A DNA stretch of 64,000 nucleotides, taken from assembly GCF_000621625.1 (NCBI RefSeq), contig NZ_JHXV01000006.1:1-64000 (forward strand). Direction: 5' to 3'. The first letter of the stretch is position 1; every line of letters starts with the position of its first letter. The notes beneath the pieces are model-generated. The model had not been told where the DNA came from. It saw only the letters and a list, made by a program, of their open reading frames with translations, and did no database searches. The position numbers and the translations under genes are program-made. The stretch comes from Crocinitomix catalasitica ATCC 23190 (GTDB lineage: Bacteria > Bacteroidota > Bacteroidia > Flavobacteriales_D > Crocinitomicaceae). Below, in pieces: positions 1 to 9,900 of this stretch.

Positions 1-255
1 CTCATCCAATGAAAACCATGTAGATCTTCTTATTGAAATTGCTAGCCCTTTTTCTTGCTCGTTAAGAGCATATTCTATTTTTTTAGGGGCACAAGAATTA
101 TCTTCAGGAGTTTCAGCTTTACGCCATTTAAATATGGTTTGACGAGAAACACCATAACGTAAGGCTAATTGCTCAATACTTAAGTTCAGATTATTTTTAA
201 TTTCTTGACGAATATGTATATTTGTCTTGGCATTGGAATGATAGATTTGTTGCAT
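1..255 (-). CDS. IS481-like transposase, N-terminal part (cut by window edge)
   Basis: The frame opens at ATG 255 and stays open to position 1, giving 85 residues. It carries a helix-turn-helix with the words LRYGVSRQTIFKWRK, followed by a region ending STWFSLDE, which I recognise as the start of IS481-type DDE transposases found widely in Bacteroidota. The DDE catalytic core would lie to the left, outside the window, so whether the element is intact cannot be told. The insertion sequence ends are not certain; the right end should lie between 256 and about 300. Confidence 0.75.
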   Translation of the reverse strand, partial: MQQIYHSNAKTNIHIRQEIKNNLNLSIEQLALRYGVSRQTIFKWRKAETPEDNSCAPKKIEYALNEQEKGLAISIRRSTWFSLDE

Positions 256-304
256 AATTATTTTTATTTGTCGTAAAACAAAAATAATCAACTATTTTAT
301 TTCC

Positions 305-353
305 AGCCCTTTCAGCGAAGTGAAGGCGAAGCCGAAACGAAGCTGAAAGGGCT
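305..353. repeat. Perfect 12-bp inverted repeat (hairpin) beside the transposase
   Basis: AGCCCTTTCAGC at 305-316 is the exact reverse complement of 342-353. The 25-base loop is purine rich with repeated CGAAG/CGAAA words. It lies about 50 bp upstream of the transposase start. It could be a terminator or a short interspersed repeat; it lacks a long T-run on either side. The rest of 256-480 shows no gene. Confidence 0.6.
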
Positions 354-480
354 TTATTGCTATCAACAATGTTGTGAAACTTTACATATAGTAGCTAGTA
401 AATAGTTATTAGAATTGAGGTGTTTGTGAGTAGCTATAAATGTCTATTTAGTCTCATGTAATTTGCATTATTTTCTACAT

Positions 481-1038
481 ATGACTTTAATTAAAAAAAT
501 AAGATTTTTACTTATTTCAACGTTTCTTAAAGGGATATTATTGACGATTATTCATGGTTTTTGTTTTATAATATTTATGGGACCGTTTATGGTAATTAGC
601 CATTATTCTAATAAAGAAGTAGACTTAAACGACTCGCAAAAAGAACTTTCTTTTTACTATGTACCTAATGATATTAGATATGTTCAACTGTTTTCGGATG
701 CAACAAATGGACATTGGTTCAAGATTATCAAAAAGGAAGAAGGTAAATTAAAAATTGATCATGTTGGACTTTATTATGTGAAAATAATGTCTAAATCAAA
801 TCATGGAGAATTGAAGCATTGGGATATTGAAGATAGAGAATTAATACAAATTGATTCGACTAATCTAGTAACCGTAAAATCATATATATTATTTCATATT
901 TGGAAACCAGTATTTTTAATCTTGATGTTTTTTCTATTCAGTTGGTTAATTGATAAATTTCTTAGGAAAAGATTTTTACTGATTGAGAGTACTTATGCTC
1001 TAGGTTATTGTATTTATCTTTATACAGTTTATTTCTAA
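481..1038 (+). CDS. Hypothetical membrane protein
   Basis: About 185 residues from ATG 481 (a TTG six codons earlier is in frame but less likely). There is a long hydrophobic segment near the N-terminus (roughly residues 10-40), a polar central part of about 90 residues with many charged residues, and a second hydrophobic segment near residues 135-155 followed by a basic stretch and another hydrophobic tail. I recognise no family. It sits alone next to an insertion sequence and faces the SCO gene convergently, so it may be accessory. The function is unknown. Confidence 0.5.
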   Translation: MTLIKKIRFLLISTFLKGILLTIIHGFCFIIFMGPFMVISHYSNKEVDLNDSQKELSFYYVPNDIRYVQLFSDATNGHWFKIIKKEEGKLKIDHVGLYYVKIMSKSNHGELKHWDIEDRELIQIDSTNLVTVKSYILFHIWKPVFLILMFFLFSWLIDKFLRKRFLLIESTYALGYCIYLYTVYF

Positions 1039-1173
1039 ACCAATTGTGTTAAGTATAAGTCATTCGGAAATGAAATTAATTTATAGAGATAATTACTAAA
1101 ATAATTTGTCTACTTATATCAGGACATGACATCTGGACCTAAAACCTATTATCTAACCACTAACCCCTAACCC

Positions 1174-1914
1174 CTAGTCATTCCCTTTCGAAAACTCTTT
1201 CTTCAAATCGTAGATATCACGAATCAATTCTGAAACTTCAGCTTCTACAGTGCCGTCATAAATTCCTCTTATTTGGCCAATAGGATCGATTATAACGAAG
1301 TTTTCGGTATGAATGAAGTCAGATTCATCTCCATGGTCAAAATTAGGATCAGCCTTGTCAGGAACGACTAAATAAGATTTACGAGCAATTGTATAGAGTT
1401 GCTCTTTTGATCCTGTTAGAAACCACCATTGAGTCGAATCAGCGCCGAATCGATTCGCATATTTATGCATCACTTCAACCGAATCAATTTTTGGGTTGAC
1501 TGTATGACTGAGAATCTTTAAATTTTCATCGCCAGTAAATTCGTCTTGAACACGTTTTAATTGTGAAGTCATCTTCGGACAAATACCACCACAAGTCGTA
1601 AAGAAAAAATCAACAACAGTTATCTTACCTTCAATATCTTTTTTGGTAATTGTATCTCCCAATTGGTTCAGTAAAGAAAAATCAGAAATTACATGATCTT
1701 TTCTCACATCCTGAATAGAGCCATCTACCAATTTTGGATTGATATCATTAGGATTATAAACCTTCAGTCTATTATCTTTACTTCTGTTAAAAGCACTAAT
1801 TTCCGCATTCGGATCGTCTGGAATATCTGTATTATAATAATTGACATTAATATAAATAGCAATGGCGATTCCGGTCAAAACAATAACTAAAAATGCGATT
1901 ATTCTTGCTTTCAT
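1174..1914 (-). CDS. SCO1/SenC family copper-binding protein
   Basis: SCO proteins are membrane-anchored thioredoxin-like copper chaperones that help build the CuA site of cytochrome c oxidase. The protein has an N-terminal membrane anchor (residues 4-22), then a thioredoxin-like domain. The family's copper ligands are visible: the CxxxC pair C108 and C112 in [10 protein letters not shown], and the conserved histidine H202 in FIHTENF. Length (246) is usual. Its start overlaps the aspS stop by 4 bases, so the two are probably co-transcribed. No oxidase genes lie nearby, so the target is inferred from the family only. Confidence 0.9.
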   Translation of the reverse strand: MKARIIAFLVIVLTGIAIAIYINVNYYNTDIPDDPNAEISAFNRSKDNRLKVYNPNDINPKLVDGSIQDVRKDHVISDFSLLNQLGDTITKKDIEGKITVVDFFFTTCGGICPKMTSQLKRVQDEFTGDENLKILSHTVNPKIDSVEVMHKYANRFGADSTQWWFLTGSKEQLYTIARKSYLVVPDKADPNFDHGDESDFIHTENFVIIDPIGQIRGIYDGTVEAEVSELIRDIYDLKKEFSKGND

Positions 1915-3671
1915 TTCTCAACGGGTAAAGTATCTAAATATAATTCTGTTAATTGCTCGTTAGCTAAAGGCGATGGTGAATTAATCATTACATCACGACC
2001 ATTATTGTTTTTAGGGAAAGCGATATAATCACGAATAGAATCAGAACCACCCATCGTAGCAACCAAACGGTCAAAACCGAATGCTAATCCACCGTGTGGA
2101 GGTGCACCATATTCGAATGCATTCATTAAAAATCCGAATTGTTCTTTTGCTTCTTCATCAGTAAAGCCTAATAATTCGAACATACGACCTTGTAATTTCT
2201 TGTCGTGAATTCGAATAGAACCACCACCCAATTCAACACCATTCATGGCTAAATCATAAGCATTTGCACGAACTTTTCCAGGATCGGTATCAATCAAATC
2301 AAAATCTTCTTTCTTAGGCGAAGTAAATGGATGGTGCATGGCATGGTAACGTTGACTTTCTTCGTCCCATTCTAATAAAGGGAAATCTAAAACCCATAAC
2401 GGAGCAAATACATTAGGATCTCTCAATCCTTGTTCTGTTCCCATATGTAAACGCAATTCATTCATTTGACTGCGAACCGTGTCTGTATCACCAGAAAGTA
2501 CTAAAATTAAATCGCCTTTTTCAGCTTGAGCTACTTTGGCCCATTCAGCTAAAGCAGCTTGATCGAAGAATTTATCGACAGAAGATTTGAAAGTTCCATC
2601 TTCATTACACTTCGAATAAATCATGCCTTTTGCACCAATTTGTGGTCTTTTCACCCAGTTGATTAATGCATCTAATTGTTTACGCGTATATTCTGCAGCG
2701 CCTTTTACTGTGATTCCTAATACCAATTCGGCATCATCAAAAACACCGAATCCTTTATTCTGTGCAACGGCATTTAAATTAACGAATTCCATTCCGAAAC
2801 GAATGTCTGGTTTGTCAGAACCATATCTTTCCATGGCTTCAGCATAAGTCATTCTAGGGAAATCCTCAGTAAATTCGTGGTTACGACAAGTCTTAAATAA
2901 ATGTTTGATTAAACCTTCAAAAGTGTTTAAAACATCCTCTTGCTCAACGAATGCCATTTCGCAATCAATTTGTGTAAATTCTGGTTGTCTATCTGCACGT
3001 AAATCTTCGTCTCTAAAACATTTTACAATTTGATAGTATCGATCATATCCAGAAACCATTAACAATTGTTTAAAGGTTTGTGGTGATTGAGGCAAAGCGT
3101 AAAATTGCCCAGGATTCATTCGACTGGGTACAACAAAATCTCTTGCACCTTCAGGAGTCGACTTGATTAAATAAGGCGTTTCCACCTCCATAAAATCAAC
3201 TGTATCTAAATATTTTCTAGTCTCTAAAGAAACCTTATGTCTTAATTTTAATTTGTCTTGAACAGGATTCCTTCTCAAATCTAAATAACGGTATTTCATT
3301 CTTAATTCCTCACCGCCATCTGTTTGATCTTCGATCGTAAAGGGAGGAACCAATGATGCATTTAAAAGGACAACCTCAGTTGCCTTAATTTCAATGTCAC
3401 CCGTTGGTAATTCTGGATTTTTCTGGTATCGTTCAATGACTTCACCAGCAATTTGAACTACGAATTCTCGACCTAGATCTTTTAATTGTGCAATTACTTC
3501 ATCCGTAACTACACCTTTTTCAGCAACAATTTGAACAATACCATAACGATCTCTCATGTCGATCCATATAATATTTCCTTTATCTCTAATTGTTTGCACC
3601 CAACCGGCAATTTTTACTGTTTCTCCGATATGGCTTGAACGCAATTCGCCGCAAGTATGTGATCTATACAT
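1911..3671 (-). CDS. aspS: Aspartate-tRNA ligase
   Basis: Charges tRNA-Asp with aspartate in the cytoplasm. The 586-residue length matches the long bacterial type: N-terminal OB-fold anticodon-binding domain (starting [11 protein letters not shown]), class II catalytic core with the [18 protein letters not shown] motif 2 region, a GAD insertion in the middle, and the class II motif 3 near the end ([14 protein letters not shown]). It is the first gene of a two-gene minus-strand unit with the SCO gene. The start at 3671 gives the normal N-terminus. It is divergent from modA with about 75 bp between them. Confidence 0.97.
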   Translation of the reverse strand: MYRSHTCGELRSSHIGETVKIAGWVQTIRDKGNIIWIDMRDRYGIVQIVAEKGVVTDEVIAQLKDLGREFVVQIAGEVIERYQKNPELPTGDIEIKATEVVLLNASLVPPFTIEDQTDGGEELRMKYRYLDLRRNPVQDKLKLRHKVSLETRKYLDTVDFMEVETPYLIKSTPEGARDFVVPSRMNPGQFYALPQSPQTFKQLLMVSGYDRYYQIVKCFRDEDLRADRQPEFTQIDCEMAFVEQEDVLNTFEGLIKHLFKTCRNHEFTEDFPRMTYAEAMERYGSDKPDIRFGMEFVNLNAVAQNKGFGVFDDAELVLGITVKGAAEYTRKQLDALINWVKRPQIGAKGMIYSKCNEDGTFKSSVDKFFDQAALAEWAKVAQAEKGDLILVLSGDTDTVRSQMNELRLHMGTEQGLRDPNVFAPLWVLDFPLLEWDEESQRYHAMHHPFTSPKKEDFDLIDTDPGKVRANAYDLAMNGVELGGGSIRIHDKKLQGRMFELLGFTDEEAKEQFGFLMNAFEYGAPPHGGLAFGFDRLVATMGGSDSIRDYIAFPKNNNGRDVMINSPSPLANEQLTELYLDTLPVEK

Positions 3672-3745
3672 TTGTCAAAAATTAATTAAGTCGTAAAGAT
3701 AAGGAATCTATTCTCAGATGTAGTATTATTCCCTATTTTTATCCC

Positions 3746-4501
3746 ATGTTTTCAAGAACATTTATCGGTATAATTATAAGTATAGGCACCATTGTCTTCG
3801 CTTGTAAAAATTCGTCACCGAAATCATCTTTAAAAATTGCTTGCGCAGCGAATATGCATTTGGCAATAGATTCGATTGTAGAAATATTTGAAAACAAGTA
3901 CAAGATTGACTGTGAAACTTCCATAAATGCTTCTGGAATTTTAACAACACAGATACTAAATGGAGCACCGTTTAATATTTTTTTATCGGCTGATATGAAA
4001 TATCCGAATGCCATTTATGATGCGGGATTGTCAACAAAACCTGTAATATATGCAAAAGGGAAATTAATTTTAGTCGCGGATAAAAAATTAGGCATGACTT
4101 CAATTGCAGACGCCTTAAAGAATACCAAACGCATTGCAATAGCAGATGAGAATTTAGCTCCTTATGGAAAAGCAGCGGTTAATTTTCTGAAAGAGGAAGG
4201 TTATTATGCGACGGTTGAACATAAATTGGTGATGGCAGAAAGTATCGGACAAGTCAATCAATTTTTAAAATCTAAAGCAGTAGATCTTGGTTTTACATCG
4301 GCGACGTTTCGGCAAGAAAATTCACAGGCATTTGATTATTTTGATGTAGCATTGCTCGACGATAATCAAATTGAACAAGGAATGGTGATACTCCATTCGG
4401 AATCTCCAACAATTCAAACCAATGCCGAATTATTCGCTGATTTTATGCAAACGACAACGGTAAAAAATATTTTGCTTCATTTTAATTATGATATAAACTA
4501 A
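3746..4501 (+). CDS. modA: Molybdate ABC transporter, substrate-binding lipoprotein
   Basis: Periplasmic or membrane-tethered binding protein that delivers molybdate (or tungstate) to ModBC. A short hydrophobic signal ends in a lipobox-like FAC at residues 18-20, so it is probably lipidated. The mature part begins with LKIACAANM, the ModA-type first strand, and continues with ILNGAPFNIFLSAD and GKLILV segments typical of the family. The stop codon TAA shares its last base with the ATG of modB. With modB and modC it forms a complete transporter operon. Confidence 0.85.
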   Translation: MFSRTFIGIIISIGTIVFACKNSSPKSSLKIACAANMHLAIDSIVEIFENKYKIDCETSINASGILTTQILNGAPFNIFLSADMKYPNAIYDAGLSTKPVIYAKGKLILVADKKLGMTSIADALKNTKRIAIADENLAPYGKAAVNFLKEEGYYATVEHKLVMAESIGQVNQFLKSKAVDLGFTSATFRQENSQAFDYFDVALLDDNQIEQGMVILHSESPTIQTNAELFADFMQTTTVKNILLHFNYDIN

Positions 4502-5172
4502 TGGATTATACACCGTTCTTTATCACATTTAAATTGGCTTTGTTGACAACCATGATACTGTTCAATATTGCTATTCCTTTGGCGTATTTTTTAGCTTTTA
4601 CTAAATTAAAAATCAAAGTATTACTAGAAAGTTTAGTCATGTTGCCCATTGTTCTACCGCCAACAGTTTTAGGTTTTTACTTTTTAATTTATCTCGGTCC
4701 GAATAGTGTGATTGGTGCATTTTTTGAAAAAACCTTCGGTCTTTCTTTCGCTTTTACTTTTGAAGGCATTTTATTGGGAGCTGTTATTTTTTGTTTGCCA
4801 TTCATGGTAACACCCATTATGACAGGTTTTAGATCGATACCTAAAAACACCATCGAAGCCACCAAAATTTTGAATAAGACGAAATGGAATGCATTGATTT
4901 ATGTTTTTTTACCGACGATAAAGAAATCAATCATGAATGGGATACTTTTAACCTTTGCGCATACGATAGGTGCTTTTGGAATTATCTTAATGATTGGAGG
5001 TAAAATGGCGGATACAAATGTTGCAGCTGTTGCTATTTATGACGAAATGAACAAGATGAATTATGACGCTGTTCATACCTATGCATTGGTCTTATTATTC
5101 GTTAGTTTTGTTGCTATTCTACTGTTAAATATTTTTGCCAAACCTAAAAATTCAGACATTGCTCCATATTGA
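4501..5172 (+). CDS. modB: Molybdate ABC transporter, permease
   Basis: Inner-membrane permease of about 223 residues with five to six hydrophobic segments. The cytoplasmic coupling region TKILNKTKWNALIYVFLPT is present in the usual place, as is the family's PIVLPPTVLGFY segment near the first membrane helices. It starts on the last base of the modA stop and its 3' end overlaps the start of modC by about 38 bases, which indicates translational coupling. Substrate is assigned from the ModA and ModB sequences, not from a regulatory site. Confidence 0.88.
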   Translation: MDYTPFFITFKLALLTTMILFNIAIPLAYFLAFTKLKIKVLLESLVMLPIVLPPTVLGFYFLIYLGPNSVIGAFFEKTFGLSFAFTFEGILLGAVIFCLPFMVTPIMTGFRSIPKNTIEATKILNKTKWNALIYVFLPTIKKSIMNGILLTFAHTIGAFGIILMIGGKMADTNVAAVAIYDEMNKMNYDAVHTYALVLLFVSFVAILLLNIFAKPKNSDIAPY

Positions 5173-5839
5173 TATTCATAAAGCCTATACCTCTAAATCA
5201 CGTGCAGTAAATATTGCTTGCAAAGTTGATTTTTCGATCGGTAAAACCGGGGCAATTTATGGTAAATCTGGATTGGGTAAAACAACAATTCTAAGGATAT
5301 TAGCAGGATTAGAAAATGCTGATGAAGGCGAAATTAGTTGGGGAGATGAGGTTTGGTTTGAAAGTGAAAAGCGAATTAATTTGCCGATCAATCAGCGGAA
5401 TATTGGACTTGTTTTTCAAGACAATAATCTCTTTGCGAATATGACAGTCGAACGGAATATGACTTATGCTTCACCGTCGAATCAATTGACACCTGAAACA
5501 GAAAAGTTGATTGAAATAACGGGCATTCGACCCTTATTAAAAAATTATCCGCACGAATTATCAAGAGGACAAGCACAAAGAGTGGCAATAATTCGATCCC
5601 TTTGTCAAAACCCGAAACTTTTATTATTGGACGAACCATTTTCGGCATTGGATGATGACAATATTGAAGATTTAATGCTTGCCATCTCAGACATACAAAA
5701 AGCAACCAAAGTGACAGTAATTATTGTCAGTCATCGGAAGGATGTATTGCTTGCGATGTCGGATGAGATTCTAATTTTACACGAAAACAAGGCCTCAGAA
5801 TTTGGTTCACCAAAAGAATTATTAATCAAGAAATTTTAG
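5135..5839 (+). CDS. modC: Molybdate ABC transporter, ATP-binding protein
   Basis: ATPase that powers ModAB uptake. Visible motifs are Walker A (YGKSGLGKTT, residues 42-51), the Q-loop (VFQDNNLF), the ABC signature (LSRGQAQRVA), Walker B with the following glutamate (LLLLDEPFSALDD) and the switch histidine (VSHRK). At about 234 residues it ends after the ATPase core, so the C-terminal molybdate-binding MOP/TOBE domain found in many ModC proteins is absent. No ATG is available near the N-terminus; the frame begins with TTG codons (5135 or 5159), so the exact start is uncertain. tadA follows after one base. Confidence 0.88.
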   Translation: MPNLKIQTLLHIDIHKAYTSKSRAVNIACKVDFSIGKTGAIYGKSGLGKTTILRILAGLENADEGEISWGDEVWFESEKRINLPINQRNIGLVFQDNNLFANMTVERNMTYASPSNQLTPETEKLIEITGIRPLLKNYPHELSRGQAQRVAIIRSLCQNPKLLLLDEPFSALDDDNIEDLMLAISDIQKATKVTVIIVSHRKDVLLAMSDEILILHENKASEFGSPKELLIKKF

Positions 5840-5840
5840 G

Positions 5841-6281
5841 ATGATTGAAGTTTATACAGATGAGTACTTTATGCGAGAAGCTTTAAAGGAAGCGGAAATT
5901 GCATATGATAAAGGAGAGGTGCCAGTTGGAGCTGTAATTGTTTTGAATAAAACGATTATTGCACGAACGCACAATTTAACCGAGCAATTAACGGATGTAA
6001 CAGCGCATGCTGAAATGCAAGCAATTACTTCCGCGAGTGAATATTTGGGAGCAAAATATCTCAAAAAATGTACTTTATACGTCACACTCGAACCTTGCGG
6101 AATGTGTTGCGGAGCATTGGCTTGGTCACAAATTGATAGGATCGTTTATGCTGCAACTGATGAACGGAAGAAGTTCATGAACGAAAATGTATATCATCCA
6201 AAAACGGTTGTTGAGCATGGACTTTTAGCAGAACAAGCAAGCAAATTAGTCAAGGATTTTTTTCAGCAAAAGAGGAAATAA
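5841..6281 (+). CDS. tadA: tRNA adenosine(34) deaminase
   Basis: Converts adenosine to inosine at the wobble position of tRNA-Arg. The zinc deaminase motifs are complete: HAEMQ with ligand H56 and catalytic E58, and PCGMC with ligands C86 and C89. The 146-residue length and the N-terminal EVPVGAVIV segment are usual for TadA; related guanine or cytosine deaminases are the alternative. It follows modC after a single base and probably shares its transcript, although there is no functional link. Confidence 0.9.
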   Translation: MIEVYTDEYFMREALKEAEIAYDKGEVPVGAVIVLNKTIIARTHNLTEQLTDVTAHAEMQAITSASEYLGAKYLKKCTLYVTLEPCGMCCGALAWSQIDRIVYAATDERKKFMNENVYHPKTVVEHGLLAEQASKLVKDFFQQKRK

Positions 6282-6318
6282 TACACTGATTTTAAGCAAT
6301 TGTGTTTAAGTTAAAAAA

Positions 6319-6813
6319 ATGTTAATCAGAGAAATAGTTCTAAAAATTTATAACTTTACCGATGTGAGCGGCTTAAAAAGCATAATATCAATCTTTCTTC
6401 TAATGACCTATTTTGTGTCATTCGGACATAATATTATTCCGCATCACCATCACGTTGAATCCGAAGAAAATTGTCAGTACGAAATGACTAAGATTTCAGC
6501 ATGTTCTGCAGATAATTCGGAACATGATCATATTTCTCACGACAATCATATCGATGAAGGATTAATGGAATATTTAAGTTGCCTTTTGTCTAATGTTGAT
6601 CACAATACATCTTGTGAAATACCATTTGTTTCAAGAACTTTAAAATTAAAGAAACAACAAATTGAAGTAGATATCATCGCAGATTTCGATTTACCAAAAT
6701 TCGAAATCACGACTACTACACCAATAAAATTAACAGCCGCTGATAATGTTACAATTATCTATCATCAAACCCATGGCAAGGTTACTTCATTACGAGGACC
6801 TCCTACTATCTAA
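6319..6813 (+). CDS. Histidine-rich small protein of metal-efflux operon
   Basis: A 164-residue protein with a hydrophobic signal or anchor segment (about residues 20-38) followed by an HHHH cluster, several His/Asp/Cys residues (DHISHDNH) and a C-terminal SLRGPPT tail. Small exported His-rich proteins ending in LRGPP are commonly seen directly upstream of CzcA/CusA genes in Bacteroidota, from memory of such operons. A role in binding or sensing metal in the periplasm is inferred from the histidines and from the efflux genes 120 bp downstream. The function has not been shown. Confidence 0.7.
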   Translation: MLIREIVLKIYNFTDVSGLKSIISIFLLMTYFVSFGHNIIPHHHHVESEENCQYEMTKISACSADNSEHDHISHDNHIDEGLMEYLSCLLSNVDHNTSCEIPFVSRTLKLKKQQIEVDIIADFDLPKFEITTTTPIKLTAADNVTIIYHQTHGKVTSLRGPPTI

Positions 6814-6936
6814 AGCGGGTTCATTTTTTATATTTTCTTAGAGTTACCTTGGATTGCTAAGGGGAATTGAATCCTATCAAGAGATTTTTTATTAACAAAA
6901 TTAGATTGGGCATTTTTCAATCTTAAATACATTTTT

Positions 6937-9900
6937 ATGTTAAATAAAATCATTGAATTTAGTATTAAAAACAAACTAGTAATTGGCTTTTTTACGTTGG
7001 CCTTGATGCTTGTAGGTATTTATTCAGCATCAAGATTACCAATCGATGCACTGCCAGATATCACCAATAATCAAGTACAAATTATTACTACATCGCCTAA
7101 TTTGGCGACGCAGGAGGTTGAGCAAATCATAACGCATCCTATAGAATTGGCCTTAAAATCAATACCAAATATTGTCGAATTGCGTTCGGTAAGTCGATTT
7201 GGATTGAGTTTAATTACTGTTGTTTTTGAAGAAGACGTAGATATTTATTGGGGAAGAAATCAAATAAATGAGCGTTTAAAAGAAGCAGAGGAAAATATTC
7301 CAGCCGGTTATGGCACCCCATTTTTAGCCCCAGTAAGTACCGGTTTGGGTGAAATTTATCAATATGTTGTTCATCCAGCAGAAGGATATGAAGATCAATA
7401 TGATGATATGGAATTGCGTACCATTCAGGATTGGATTATTATTCCCCAATTACTCGGTACCCCAGGAGTTGCCGAAGTCAATACTTTAGGAGGTCATTTA
7501 AAACAATACGAAGTTGCCGTTCAACCGGACAGGTTAAAAAGTATGGATATTACTATTGCTGAAATCATATCAGCATTAAATGATAACAATCAAAATACAG
7601 GAGGAGCTTATATAGATAATAAACCCAATGCTTATTATATCCGTGGAATGGGGATGGTTGAAGATTTGGATGAGATCAATAAAATAGTGATCAAAGTAAA
7701 TAATGAAATTCCAATCCTAATAAGAGACGTTGCAAATGTACAATTCGGAAGTGCTGTGCGATACGGAGCAACAACCAGAGATGGTAAAGGAGAAGTTGTG
7801 AGTGGAATGGTGATGATGTTGAAGGGAGAGAATAGTGCTGAGGTTGTCTATAATGTAAAAGAACGCATTAAAGAGATTCAAAAATCGTTACCGGAAGGAA
7901 TTGTAGTAGAGCCATTTTTAGATCGATCAAAATTGGTGAAAAATGCAATTAGCACAGTAGAGAAAAATTTATTGGAAGGTGCATTAATCGTAATTTTTGT
8001 ACTGGTTTTACTGATCGGAAATTGGCGAGCAGGTTTAATTGTTGCATCCGTAATTCCATTGGCTTTATTGTTTGCTATTTCATTGATGAAGTTATTCGGT
8101 GTAAGTGGAAACCTAATGAGTTTAGGCGCCATTGATTTTGGATTAATTGTGGATGGGGCGGTAATTATCGTCGAGTCTATTGTTCACCATATGCAAAAAC
8201 TCACAAAGAATAGGAAGTTAACAACAGCAGAAATGGATTCGGCTGTTTATGAAGCTTCATCAAAAATTAGAACCAGTGCTGCGTTTGGAGAAATTATTAT
8301 TCTAATTGTTTACTTGCCGATACTCGTTTTGGTTGGTATTGAAGGCAAGATGTTCGGACCAATGGCACAAACAGTTGCTTTTGCTATTCTTGGGGCATTT
8401 ATTCTATCATTGACTTATGTTCCGATGATGAGTGCCTTGGTTTTAAGTAAAAAACCGAGTAATAAAATCACTTTTTCAGATAAAATTATTGCCTTTTTCA
8501 ATCGTATTTATCAGCGATTGTTGAACGGTGCGCTAGAGGTGAAACGAACAATTATTTTTGTTTCAGTCGCCTTATTTGTATTCTCTTTATATGTTTTTAA
8601 CCAAATGGGTGGTGAATTCATTCCAACGCTCGAAGAAGGTGATATTGCAACGCATATTATCATTCCACCGGGTAGTTCGTTAGAACAAGAAATTGAAACA
8701 ACAACGAAAGCAGAGCAACTAATTCTAGCCAACTTTCCGGAGGTTGAACAAGTGGTTTCAAAGATTGGTAGTGCTGAGGTTCCAACTGATCCAATGCCGA
8801 TGGAGGTTGCAGATATGATGATTATTCTTAAAGACAAAAGCGAATGGACATCTGCAAGCAATAAAGAAGAGTTAATTGCTAAAATGGATGTTGTTTTAAG
8901 TGATTTACCGGGTGTAACTACTGAATTTTCTCAACCTATTCAAATGCGATTTAACGAATTGATGACGGGCGTTAGAAGTGATGTTGGAGTTAAAATTTTC
9001 GGTGAAAATGTTGACCTTTTAGTCGGTTTTGGCGAAAAAGTAGCAGCTATAGCACAGAATGTTGAAGGTGTAGTAGACGCAAGGGCGGAAGCAGTAACAG
9101 GATTGCCTCAAATCAATGTAAAGTACAATAAGGATAAACTGGCTTTGTATGGTTTAAAAGTAGGTGATTTAAACCTATTAATTCGAGCGGGATTTGCCGG
9201 AGAGAAAGCAGGTGTTGTATACGAAGGAGAAAAGCGATTTGATTTGGTTGTACGACTAGAAGAAGAGAGCAGAAACTCAATTGAAGATTTAAAGAACATC
9301 TTTATTTCTTTGCCATCTGGAAGTCAGATTCCTTTAGAGCAAGTTGCAGATATTACATTAGAAAAAGGACCGGCTCAGATCAGTCGTGAGGATGGAAAAA
9401 GAAGAATTATTGTAGGATTTAACGTGAGAGATAGGGATGTGCAATCGGTTGTTGAAGAAATTCAAGCAAAAATTGATGCATCACTTGATTTACCTCCGGG
9501 GTATTATGTGCGTTATGCAGGACAATTTGAAAACTTGGTTGAAGCCAATAAAAGGTTATCAATTGCCGTTCCTGTTGCTTTGGCCTTGATTTTTGGATTG
9601 TTGTTTTTCACTTTCAGAGATGTTAAACAGTCTTTATTAATCTTTACTGCCATTCCACTTTCCGCTATTGGTGGTGTCTTTGCTTTATGGGCGAGGGATA
9701 TGCCATTTAGTATCTCTGCAGGGGTTGGTTTTATCGCGCTTTTTGGTGTCGCTGTATTAAACGGAATTGTATTAATTGGATATTTCAATCAACTAAAAAA
9801 AGAGGGTATGAATGATATTGTTGCACGAATAAAAGAAGGAACAAAAGTTCGTTTGAGACCAGTTTTAATGACAGCAGCAGTTGCATCATTCGGATTTTTA

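Noticed and set aside
3739-4014. Minus-strand open frame over modA
   Set aside because: Overlaps the signal and first domain of modA, which has clear family features.
9513-9788. Minus-strand open frame inside the RND pump gene
   Set aside because: It lies fully within a strongly supported coding frame, has no recognisable domain, and is typical of a shadow frame.
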